Of a DNA stretch of 6,927 nt, positions 1-5,751 are shown piece after piece. Numbering within the stretch: the stretch's first letter is position 1; each line of letters begins with the position of its first letter. The translations under genes were made by a program, and so were the position numbers. Below the pieces are notes generated by a model. That model was not told where the DNA came from. It ran no database searches and saw only the letters and a program-made list of their open reading frames with translations. Location of the stretch: contig CAMPBJ010000051.1 in NCBI GenBank assembly GCA_946637575.1, forward strand, positions 1 through 6,927, given 5' to 3'. This DNA comes from an uncultured Clostridia bacterium (GTDB lineage: Bacteria; Bacillota; Clostridia; Christensenellales; Borkfalkiaceae).

Positions 1-660
1 CATACGTTCGATATTCTTTCTGTGCGCGAACCAGGTAAAGAAACATATTAAGAGTATAAGCATACTCGAACAGATAAAGAACGCGACGGTCGTTTTATCA
101 TGCACGCGCGCGTACTTTAAATATAGTCTGATACTTCCGCTGATAGCGGACGGCGTTATCGCGATAAAAGACCCCATCGCGCCAAACTCGGTAAGATAAA
201 TAAAAACTACCGCGGCGACGAGAGAAGTTACCATGATAGACGCGTAGATAGGTCCTTGCACGATCTCGCAAACCAAAAGTACGCCTATCGTAGAAGCGAT
301 CCCCTTTCCGCCCTTAAATTTAAGCCATATAGGATAGATATGCCCTAAAACGACCGAAAGACCGCAAAGATACATTGCAAAGTCGGATAAAACGAACTTT
401 TCGCCGACCACTTCGTCCCTAAACAAAAAGTAAGCGACGAGAACCGGAACTGCGCCTTTTAATATATCCAAAAAGAAAGTAAGAAGTCCTATGCCGAGTC
501 CGAAGTTCCTGCTCATATTGAGTGTGCCGGGGTTACCGCTTCCCATGCTTCTTATATCTTTCTTTTTGGAACGCGAAATAATAAGCGCCCAGTTGATACT
601 GCCGATCAAGTAGCATATGATAGGTAATACAATAAGAAGAGTTATCTTAAAACTACTCAT
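1..660 (-). CDS. plsY: Acyl-phosphate:glycerol-3-phosphate acyltransferase PlsY, C-terminal end cut by window edge
   Basis: This is an open frame of 220 codons from an ATG at 660-658 to the left edge, with no stop inside the window. PlsY is an integral membrane enzyme that moves an acyl group from acyl-phosphate (made by PlsX) to sn-glycerol-3-phosphate, giving lysophosphatidic acid, the first step of phospholipid synthesis. Family marks are visible: motif 1 GSGNPGTLNMSR (residues 40-51), motif 2 FKGGKGIAST (115-124), and the C-terminal HRKNIER (213-219), which includes the conserved Asn of motif 3. Its partner Glu would lie just outside the window, so probably only a handful of residues are missing. 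Hydrophobic segments lie at about 5-28, 55-80, 93-111, 123-156 and 193-212. The start codon overlaps the end of der by 8 bp, and AGGGGAG sits 3 nt upstream of the ATG, inside der, which suggests coupled translation. In motif 1 the usual GATN reads GTLN, a mild variation. Family assignment is firm. Confidence 0.95.
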   Translation of the reverse strand, partial: MSSFKITLLIVLPIICYLIGSINWALIISRSKKKDIRSMGSGNPGTLNMSRNFGLGIGLLTFFLDILKGAVPVLVAYFLFRDEVVGEKFVLSDFAMYLCGLSVVLGHIYPIWLKFKGGKGIASTIGVLLVCEIVQGPIYASIMVTSLVAAVVFIYLTEFGAMGSFIAITPSAISGSIRLYLKYARVHDKTTVAFFICSSMLILLICFFTWFAHRKNIERM

Positions 661-1969
661 CTTCTCCCCTTTCACGCACCAGAAGTTTTATAGGCGTTCC
701 CGAAAAATCGTAAGCGTTCCTTATACAATTTTCAAGATATCTTTTATACGAGAAGTGCATAAGCGTCGTATCGTTGACAAAGAAAACAAAGGTCGGCGGA
801 GTGCTTTCCGCTTGGGTTACGAACATAATTTTAAGGCGTTTGCCGTTGTGAGACGGCGGTTCGCTTACCCTTACCGCGTCTAAGATTAGGTCGTTAAGTC
901 CGCCCGTGGTTATTCTGCGTTTGGAGTTTTCTAAAACTTCGAGAGCGGTTAGAAGTACTTTATCCACCCTTTGCCCGGTCTTTGCCGAAACGAAGAGCGG
1001 TTTTAAGTAGTCCATAAACTTAAGGTCTTCTTTAAGTTTTTTAGTAAACTCGTTCACCGTGCCGTTGTCTTTTTCCACCGCGTCCCACTTGTTTAGTACG
1101 ACAACCGAAGGTTTGCCCTGTTCGTGTACGTAACCGCATATCTTAACGTCCTGTTCGGTTATACCTTCCGTCGCGTCGATCATAATGACCGTAACGTCGG
1201 CGCGCCTTACAGCGCCTAACGCGCGGAGAACGCTATAATACTCCAAATCTTCTTCGACGTTTTTCTTCTTTCTTATCCCCGCCGTGTCGATAAGAGTAAA
1301 CTTTCTTCCGTTAAAAGTAAACGGCGTGTCTATCGCGTCTCTCGTAGTTCCCGCAACGTCGGAAACTATCGTTCTGTCAAAGCCTAAAATCTTGTTGCAA
1401 ATGCTCGACTTTCCGGCGTTCGGCTTGCCGACGACTGCAATTTTCACCGATTCTTCGTCGTCTTTAACGCCTTCTTTTTTAAAAAGAGAAACGACCTCGT
1501 CCAAAAGTTCGCCTATGCCCGTTCCATGTTCCGCGGAAATGCCGAACGGCTCGCCGAGCCCCCACTCGTAGAACTCGAATAGTTTGTCTACGGAATAGTT
1601 TTCGAGTTTATTTACGGCAAGAACGACCGGTTTTCCGGATCTTCTTAACTTTTCCGCGACGTCCGCGTCGGACGCATTAAGTCCCGCTTTACCGTCCGTA
1701 AAGAGTATGATTACGTCAGCGGTGTCGATCGCAACTTCCGCCTGTTTTTGTATGTGTCGCCACATAGAGTCTGAAGACTTCAATTCCAAACCGCCCGTAT
1801 CTACGAGCGTGAAAACGTTACCGCACCACTCTGCGTCTGCGTATAACCTGTCCCTCGTAACGCCGGGGAAGTCGTCCACTATTGAAATTTTTCTGCCGAC
1901 GACCTTGTTAAAAAACGTTGATTTACCTACGTTCGGTCTGCCGACGATCGCTACTAATGGATTTGCCAC
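653..1969 (-). CDS. der: Ribosome biogenesis GTPase Der (EngA), GTG start
   Basis: Der is an essential tandem-GTPase that binds the 50S subunit late in assembly. The 438-residue product has the usual bacterial length and layout. The first G domain has GRPNVGKST (10-18), PGVTRD (35-40), DTGG (57-60) and a G4 box at 120-123 that reads NKLE. The second G domain has GKPNAGKSS (181-189), AGTTRD (206-211), DTAG (228-231), NKWD (293-296) and SAKTG (328-332). A KH-like domain fills about 350-435, with HNGKRLKI and HFSYKRYLENCIR typical of Der. The start is GTG at 1969-1967, with a weak AGGT 7 nt upstream; it places the first P-loop at residue 10 as in other Der proteins. It follows the rluD-like gene by 33 bp and overlaps plsY by 8 bp. 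The one odd point is Glu123 in place of the Asp of the first NKxD motif. Identification is certain. Confidence 0.98.
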   Translation of the reverse strand: MANPLVAIVGRPNVGKSTFFNKVVGRKISIVDDFPGVTRDRLYADAEWCGNVFTLVDTGGLELKSSDSMWRHIQKQAEVAIDTADVIILFTDGKAGLNASDADVAEKLRRSGKPVVLAVNKLENYSVDKLFEFYEWGLGEPFGISAEHGTGIGELLDEVVSLFKKEGVKDDEESVKIAVVGKPNAGKSSICNKILGFDRTIVSDVAGTTRDAIDTPFTFNGRKFTLIDTAGIRKKKNVEEDLEYYSVLRALGAVRRADVTVIMIDATEGITEQDVKICGYVHEQGKPSVVVLNKWDAVEKDNGTVNEFTKKLKEDLKFMDYLKPLFVSAKTGQRVDKVLLTALEVLENSKRRITTGGLNDLILDAVRVSEPPSHNGKRLKIMFVTQAESTPPTFVFFVNDTTLMHFSYKRYLENCIRNAYDFSGTPIKLLVRERGEDE

Positions 1970-2002
1970 GATATTACCTGCTTTTATATATTTCTTTTCG
2001 TA

Positions 2003-2905
2003 TTAAAGTTTCTTTAATTTCCCCAAAACTTCCGTAAAATAATCGGGAAGCGGAGCGGTGAACTCTACTTTTTTATTCGTAGTCGGGTGAATAAAGGTTA
2101 GCCGTTCCGCGTGCAAAAGTTGTCCGTTTAACTTGAATCTCTGATTTTTGTACCCATACTCCGCGTCGCCGACGATAGGATGCCCTAAATATTTTGCGTG
2201 TACCCTTATCTGATGCGTTCTGCCCGTTCTTAAAGAAAACCGACAAAGAGTGTAACCCTCGTATCTTTCGATAACGGTAAAATCTGTTACCGCGCGCCTT
2301 CCCTTGTCCGAAACGGTCATTTTAGTTCTGTCCTTTGGGTTGCGTTCTATAAACGTATCGACCGTTCCTTTATCTTCTTTTAAGTTCCCCTCCAAAAGCG
2401 CAACGTATTCCCTTTTACACGTTTTATCCTGCAACTGTTTTGAAAGTTTAACGTGTGCGTTGTCATTTTTAGCGACAACGAGAAGCCCCGAAGTGTTTTT
2501 ATCTATTCTATGCACGATCCCGGGTCTTATAACGCCGTTTATTCCTGAAAGGCTGTTTAAATTATAAAGAAGTGCGTTAACGAGCGTACCGCCTTTCGTT
2601 CCGTGCCCGGCGTGGACGGTCATACCTTGCGGCTTGTTAATGACCGCAACGTCCTCGTCCTCGTAAACTATATCGAGCGGAATATTCTCGGGTACTGCGT
2701 CTAAATTCACCGCGTCGGGAATATTTACGGTGATCTCGTCGCCCGCTTTAACCGTTTTGTTCGCTTTGACCGACTTACCGCCTATGCTGACGTATCCGTC
2801 GTCGCAAAGTTTTTTTACGCGCGAACGGGTAAAGTTCAACTCTTCGGCAAGCAGAACGTCAATTCTCGTCTTTGGGCTTATCGACACTATTTTTTTCGTT
2901 TCCAT
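2003..2905 (-). CDS. rluD: RluA-family 23S rRNA pseudouridine synthase, RluD/YlyB type
   Basis: This enzyme isomerises specific uridines of structured RNA to pseudouridine. RluD of E. coli acts on helix 69 of 23S rRNA. The 300-residue protein has an N-terminal S4 RNA-binding domain (about 13-60, with RSRVKKLCDDGYVSIGGK), then the catalytic domain. The hallmark HRIDKNTSGLLVVAK (132-146) supplies the catalytic Asp135. RTGRTHQIRVH (226-236) and LLHAERL (263-269) are the other conserved family blocks. The ATG at 2905 is preceded by AAGGG with 5 nt spacing, which supports this start even though the first 47 nt lie inside the 3' end of lspA. The lspA-then-synthase order matches lspA-ylyB in Bacillus and favours the RluD-like branch over RluA or RluC. 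The exact target uridines cannot be read from sequence, so the symbol is given by similarity. Confidence 0.93.
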   Translation of the reverse strand: METKKIVSISPKTRIDVLLAEELNFTRSRVKKLCDDGYVSIGGKSVKANKTVKAGDEITVNIPDAVNLDAVPENIPLDIVYEDEDVAVINKPQGMTVHAGHGTKGGTLVNALLYNLNSLSGINGVIRPGIVHRIDKNTSGLLVVAKNDNAHVKLSKQLQDKTCKREYVALLEGNLKEDKGTVDTFIERNPKDRTKMTVSDKGRRAVTDFTVIERYEGYTLCRFSLRTGRTHQIRVHAKYLGHPIVGDAEYGYKNQRFKLNGQLLHAERLTFIHPTTNKKVEFTAPLPDYFTEVLGKLKKL

Positions 2906-3428
2906 TTTTACCCTTAAAAAGCGCGTCCTTCCCTAAAAAAAGAAGATGAACGAACACTAAAATGATCCCGACGGTCATAAGAACGTCGGCTAAATTAAAG
3001 ATCCCGAAAATATCGACGCCGCCGACTCTTATTACGATAAAGTCGGTAACTTCGCCAAAAAATATCCTGTCGATAAAGTTCCCGATCGTACCGGAGATCA
3101 CAAGCGATATCCCGACTAAAAGCGTTTTATAGTTTAATTTTACAGAAAAGTATAAGACGACGAAAAACGCCACGAGCGCGACGGGGGTCAATATCTTAAA
3201 AAAGGTCTGCCCCCAACTTACGTCGGATAAAAAACCGTACGCAGAGCCGGAGTTTTTGGCAAGGGAGAAGAAAAAGAAGTCATATATCAGAACGGTATTC
3301 CCGTTCTTTTCGTAAAGGTCGGCAAAAACGTTCTTCGTGAGCCTGTCTAAAAGCACGAAGACCGCTATACCTATTATAGCGACGATAAAAATGATCAGTC
3401 TGTTTCGGTTAATCCCAGTTCTTTGCAT
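2859..3428 (-). CDS. lspA: Lipoprotein signal peptidase LspA (signal peptidase II)
   Basis: LspA is an aspartyl protease of the cytoplasmic membrane that removes the signal peptide of diacylglyceryl-modified prolipoproteins at the lipobox Cys. The protein has 189 residues, slightly long for the family. Four hydrophobic segments lie at about 11-28, 79-96, 101-118 and 148-166. Conserved family positions are present: Asp28 followed by Lys32, NSGSAYG (59-65), GNFIDR (116-121) with catalytic Asp120, VTDFI (127-131), and FNLADV (144-149) with catalytic Asp148. The extra length is a charged tail after the last helix (about 167-189), whose codons overlap the start of the rluD-like gene by 47 bp. The ATG at 3428 overlaps the upstream coiled-coil gene by 34 bp. 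It has no strong Shine-Dalgarno sequence, so translation probably depends on coupling. The start is kept because the first helix begins about ten residues in, as usual, and no better start follows. Confidence 0.96.
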   Translation of the reverse strand: MQRTGINRNRLIIFIVAIIGIAVFVLLDRLTKNVFADLYEKNGNTVLIYDFFFFSLAKNSGSAYGFLSDVSWGQTFFKILTPVALVAFFVVLYFSVKLNYKTLLVGISLVISGTIGNFIDRIFFGEVTDFIVIRVGGVDIFGIFNLADVLMTVGIILVFVHLLFLGKDALFKGKNGNEKNSVDKPKDEN

Positions 3429-3730
3429 ATTTCTAAAAGTTCCGAATCGTCCACTTTATACGCCTCGGATAAATCGAAGCCGTTCTTCTCTGTTGCCTTT
3501 ATATAATCCCCTATTTTTTCTTTCGGATCGAACGGGACTTTTTTACCTAAACCGTTCGTACCTATTTTTTTCTTGATTTCCGCTATTTCCTGTTTTAAAG
3601 AAACGATTTTATTCAGTAGTTTTTCCTTGTCCTTTTTTAACGCAATTATCTTATTCTCGTACCTAAACTCCTGTTCCGTTAAAAGACACTCCACTTCAAA
3701 CTTGGTGTAACTTTTATCTTCAAGGTTCAT
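3395..3730 (-). CDS. Small coiled-coil protein of unknown function in the lspA operon
   Basis: I do not recognise this 111-residue protein. Residues about 20-57 form a strong predicted coiled coil: hydrophobic a/d positions recur at Tyr24, Ile28, Leu31, Leu38, Ile42, Leu45, Ile49, Ile52 and Ile56, broken only by Lys35, with many Lys and Glu between. A Gly/Pro-containing linker (about 58-70) follows, then a charged C-terminal part (71-111) likely to be helical. There is no signal peptide or membrane segment, so it is expected in the cytoplasm. Its ATG shares one base with the pncB stop (TAATG), and its last 34 bp contain the lspA start. Such tight packing on both sides argues that it is a real translated gene. 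A DivIVA-type coiled-coil gene is often found upstream of lspA in Gram-positive genomes, and the N-terminal pattern faintly recalls one, but the resemblance is too weak to name it. Confidence 0.8.
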   Translation of the reverse strand: MNLEDKSYTKFEVECLLTEQEFRYENKIIALKKDKEKLLNKIVSLKQEIAEIKKKIGTNGLGKKVPFDPKEKIGDYIKATEKNGFDLSEAYKVDDSELLEICKELGLTETD

Positions 3731-5178
3731 TATTCGTGTACTCCGCGAATTTTTTCTATCATGCTCTTTTTAAGCTCGTACAAGGTGTCCGATAAGTCGA
3801 CTTTATAAATGTGCGGTCTGTCGATACGCTTATATTCGTCCCAAAAACTGTCGAGTTCTTTTTTCGTGTACTCGGTTATTTCTTTTAAAGTAGGACGTTT
3901 ATAAACGAGTTCTCCGTTTTTAAATATCTCTTCCTGTAAGTACCTTACCGAATAATCTTCGAAGGTGATCTTTTTCCACCTTTCGATCGGGTGAGTTAAG
4001 GTAAGCGGAGCGGTCGTGTCGATGTTGCCTTCCGAACGAAGAACGATACAGTCCGCTTCGGCTTTACCCGTCTTGTTATCGTAAACCCTGCAAATATTCT
4101 TAAACCCGGGGTTCGTAATTTTCGCGGGGTTATCGGAAAGTTTTATCTTCGGGATTTCGCTGCCGTCTTCACCTATTATTGCGGAAAGTTTATAAACTCC
4201 GCCGAGCGCCGGCATATCTTCGCTCGTAATGAGTTTTGTGCCGACACCCCAAAGATCGATCCTCGCGCCTTGGTTTTTAAGCGAACTTATTGAATATTCG
4301 TCCAAATCCCCCGACGCGCAGATCTTAGCGTCCAGATAGCCCGCTTCGTCGAGCATTTGCCTCGCTTTTTTGGAAAGGTACGCAAGGTCACCCGAATCAA
4401 GCCTTATTCCGCTCGGTTTTTTGCCTATGCTCTTTAAGTAGTCGAATACTTTGATAGCGTTCGGGACGCCCTGTTTTAAGGTGTCGTAAGTATCGACTAA
4501 AAGCAGCACGTTATCCGGATACGCTTTTGCATACTCCATAAACGCGGTATACTCGTCCTTAAAGTTCATCACCCAACTGTGCGCGTGAGTTCCGGAAACG
4601 GGGATATCGAACATTTTGCCGGCTAACACGTTTGAAGTTGACCTGCAACCGCCTATCACAGCCGCCCTTGCGCCGTAGATCCCAGCGTCAGGTGCTTGCG
4701 CACGGCGAAGACCGAATTCCATAATAGTGTCGCCCTTTGCGGCGTAATTTACTTTTGCAGATTTAGTCGCGATAAGCGTTTCGAAGTTTATGATATTAAG
4801 AAGCGCCGTTTCGACGAGTTGCGCTTCCATTATCGGCGCTTTTACGGTTAAGATAGGTTCGCCGGGGAAAACGACCGTGCCCTCTCTTACCGCGTATACG
4901 TCGCCCGAAAACTTAAAGTTTTCCAAATACTTTAAGAAGTCTTCGCCGAAAATGTTAAGCGAGCGCAGATAGTCTATTTCTTCTTTGCCGAACTTTAAGT
5001 TAAGGATATAATCTATCGCCTGCTCCAAACCGCAAGCAAGCGAATACGTTATCATGCCGTTCTGTCTGAAAAACAGGTCGAACACGGCGATCTCTTTTTC
5101 TCTGCCGCATCTAAAGTACCCGTCCATCATCGTAAGTTCGTAAAGATCCGTAAGTAAAGTTAAGTTTCTCTCTTTCAT
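3730..5178 (-). CDS. pncB: Nicotinate phosphoribosyltransferase
   Basis: This enzyme joins nicotinate and PRPP to give nicotinate mononucleotide, with ATP hydrolysis stimulating the reaction. It is the entry step of the Preiss-Handler NAD salvage route in the cytosol. The 482-residue length fits the bacterial family. Recognisable blocks are LLTDLYELTMMDGYF (8-22), FDLFFRQN (33-40), EFGLRRAQ (154-161), GTHAHSWVM (196-204) with His200 at the position of the phosphorylated histidine, LLVDTYDTLKQG (226-237), GIRLDSGDL (257-265) at the phosphoribosyl-binding face, ICASGDLDE (286-294) and WGVGTKL (310-316). The ATG at 5178 begins just before the conserved LTDLYELTM, and AAAGAG lies upstream. It follows the membrane-protein gene by 23 bp and overlaps the coiled-coil gene by one base. 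I would not expect NAD salvage beside lipoprotein and ribosome genes; shared growth-linked expression is an inference. Confidence 0.97.
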   Translation of the reverse strand: MKERNLTLLTDLYELTMMDGYFRCGREKEIAVFDLFFRQNGMITYSLACGLEQAIDYILNLKFGKEEIDYLRSLNIFGEDFLKYLENFKFSGDVYAVREGTVVFPGEPILTVKAPIMEAQLVETALLNIINFETLIATKSAKVNYAAKGDTIMEFGLRRAQAPDAGIYGARAAVIGGCRSTSNVLAGKMFDIPVSGTHAHSWVMNFKDEYTAFMEYAKAYPDNVLLLVDTYDTLKQGVPNAIKVFDYLKSIGKKPSGIRLDSGDLAYLSKKARQMLDEAGYLDAKICASGDLDEYSISSLKNQGARIDLWGVGTKLITSEDMPALGGVYKLSAIIGEDGSEIPKIKLSDNPAKITNPGFKNICRVYDNKTGKAEADCIVLRSEGNIDTTAPLTLTHPIERWKKITFEDYSVRYLQEEIFKNGELVYKRPTLKEITEYTKKELDSFWDEYKRIDRPHIYKVDLSDTLYELKKSMIEKIRGVHE

Positions 5179-5201
5179 GGTAAACTCTTTTATGCAGAAT
5201 A

Positions 5202-5579
5202 TCAGTCGTCAGAATTTTTAGATATACTTTCCGTTCCGTTTCCCGCAACGATATAAGAAATAAGCGCGGTCAAAAGCGGAACTGCAATGCAAACTACAAC
5301 TATCGCCCACCAAGGCAGCGAAAGCATAATAAACGCGTAGATGATACAAGGAATAATAAAGCCGCACCCCAAAAAGAAGTAAAACGCCTTTTTATATACG
5401 AACGCAAAAACATAGTAAACGACAGATAATCCGCCAAACAAAATAAGGAAAAAGTTAAGGATAGGGATCCAGAACTTCATTGACGGAACAAGCCCCGAAA
5501 GGAGAGCAATTACCGTCGCCAAAACGACGATTACGGCGATAAGCGATAAGAAAACAACTCTTTTTTTACCTGTTTTCAT
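5202..5579 (-). CDS. Small four-helix membrane protein of unknown function, first gene of the operon
   Basis: I do not recognise this 125-residue protein. After a basic N-terminus (KTGKKR, 2-7) it is almost wholly hydrophobic, with segments at about 8-30, 36-61, 66-88 and 91-112. It ends in a short polar tail rich in Ser, Asn and Asp (113-125). Two Trp stand together at 90-91 at the presumed start of the fourth helix. There is no lipobox and no obvious catalytic motif. The start is set at the ATG at 5579-5577, because a good GGAG lies 6 nt upstream at 5586-5589. The in-frame TTG at 5591 would give four more residues, but its codons contain that ribosome-binding site, so it is rejected. The gene directly follows a strong promoter and precedes pncB by 23 bp with no terminator between them. 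A transporter component or small envelope factor is possible, but nothing in the sequence decides this. Confidence 0.82.
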   Translation of the reverse strand: MKTGKKRVVFLSLIAVIVVLATVIALLSGLVPSMKFWIPILNFFLILFGGLSVVYYVFAFVYKKAFYFFLGCGFIIPCIIYAFIMLSLPWWAIVVVCIAVPLLTALISYIVAGNGTESISKNSDD

Positions 5580-5585
5580 ATAATA

Positions 5586-5589
5586 CTCC
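5586..5589 (-). promoter_or_regulatory. Ribosome-binding site that decides the start of the membrane-protein gene
   Basis: Read on the minus strand, GGAG is followed by TATTAT and then ATG, a normal 6 nt spacing. The in-frame TTG codon overlaps the upstream edge of this site and has no comparable site of its own, so the ATG at 5579 is preferred. Confidence 0.8.
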
Positions 5590-5608
5590 AATATAAATAT
5601 TTTTATAA

Positions 5609-5637
5609 ATTATAACATATCTTTCTTGTTTTGTAAA
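5609..5637 (-). promoter_or_regulatory. Main promoter of the minus-strand operon (SigA type, extended -10)
   Basis: On the minus strand a -35 box TTTACA (5637-5632) and a perfect -10 box TATAAT (5614-5609) are separated by exactly 17 bp. A TG sits one base before the -10, giving an extended -10. Transcription should begin near 5602, leaving a leader of about 22 nt that holds the GGAG site of the first gene. The strength of the match and the lack of another good promoter downstream suggest that it drives the whole run from the membrane-protein gene to plsY. No riboswitch or attenuator fits in so short a leader. Confidence 0.85.
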
Positions 5638-5705
5638 CGTATTTGATTTTATTATAAACGTGCTGTACGGAATTTTTTTGATCTAAAGAACTGTAAGGGG
5701 TTTAA

Positions 5706-5734
5706 TTGACATATTTTTTAAAACGTGTTAACAT
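5706..5734 (+). promoter_or_regulatory. Promoter of the MTA/SAH nucleosidase gene (SigA type, extended -10)
   Basis: A perfect -35 box TTGACA (5706-5711) is followed after exactly 17 bp by TAACAT (5729-5734), which matches the -10 consensus at four of six positions. A TG one base before the -10 (5726-5727) should make up for the weaker box. Transcription would start near 5741, so the leader before the ATG at 5752 would be only about 11 nt and would begin at or within the Shine-Dalgarno sequence AAGGTG (5741-5746). Confidence 0.8.
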
Positions 5735-5751
5735 ATTTTTAAGGTGAACAC

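Larger units (their letters stand above)
5580..5751. other. Divergent intergenic region between the operon and the nucleosidase gene
   Basis: These 172 bp separate two genes reading away from each other and hold both promoters. The region is clearly richer in A and T than the genes around it. Between and within the promoters the hexamer AAACGT occurs three times in the same orientation, at 5635-5640, 5656-5661 and 5721-5726; the last two extend to AAACGTG. The near-repeats CTGTACGG (5663-5670) and CTGTAAGG (5691-5698) also occur. These could be protein-binding sites but no known operator is recognised. Confidence 0.6.

Noticed and set aside
136..150. Hairpin TCCGCT/AGCGGA inside plsY
   Set aside because: It is a short 6-bp stem with no T run, inside a coding frame; nothing separates it from chance.
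617..883. Plus-strand open frame of 88 codons, along with similar plus-strand frames at 1284-1571, 1707-2006, 2304-2567, 2730-2936, 3337-3576, 4790-4972 and 6568-6915
   Set aside because: All lie opposite well-identified minus-strand genes (plsY/der, der, rluD, lspA, pncB, ROK kinase). Their translations show no family motifs, and they arise from the codon pattern of the real genes.
1970..2002. Possible internal promoter before der (TATATA on the minus strand)
   Set aside because: There is no acceptable -35 box at the right distance, and the A/T-rich gap is only 33 bp; der is better explained as an operon member.
5580..5591. In-frame TTG at 5591 as the start of the membrane-protein gene
   Set aside because: The codons from this TTG contain the GGAG ribosome-binding site that serves the ATG at 5579, and no separate site lies upstream of it.
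5663..5698. Near-repeat CTGTACGG / CTGTAAGG in the divergent region as an operator pair
   Set aside because: There are only two imperfect 8-base copies with no dyad symmetry and no link to a known regulator site; this is too weak to stand alone.
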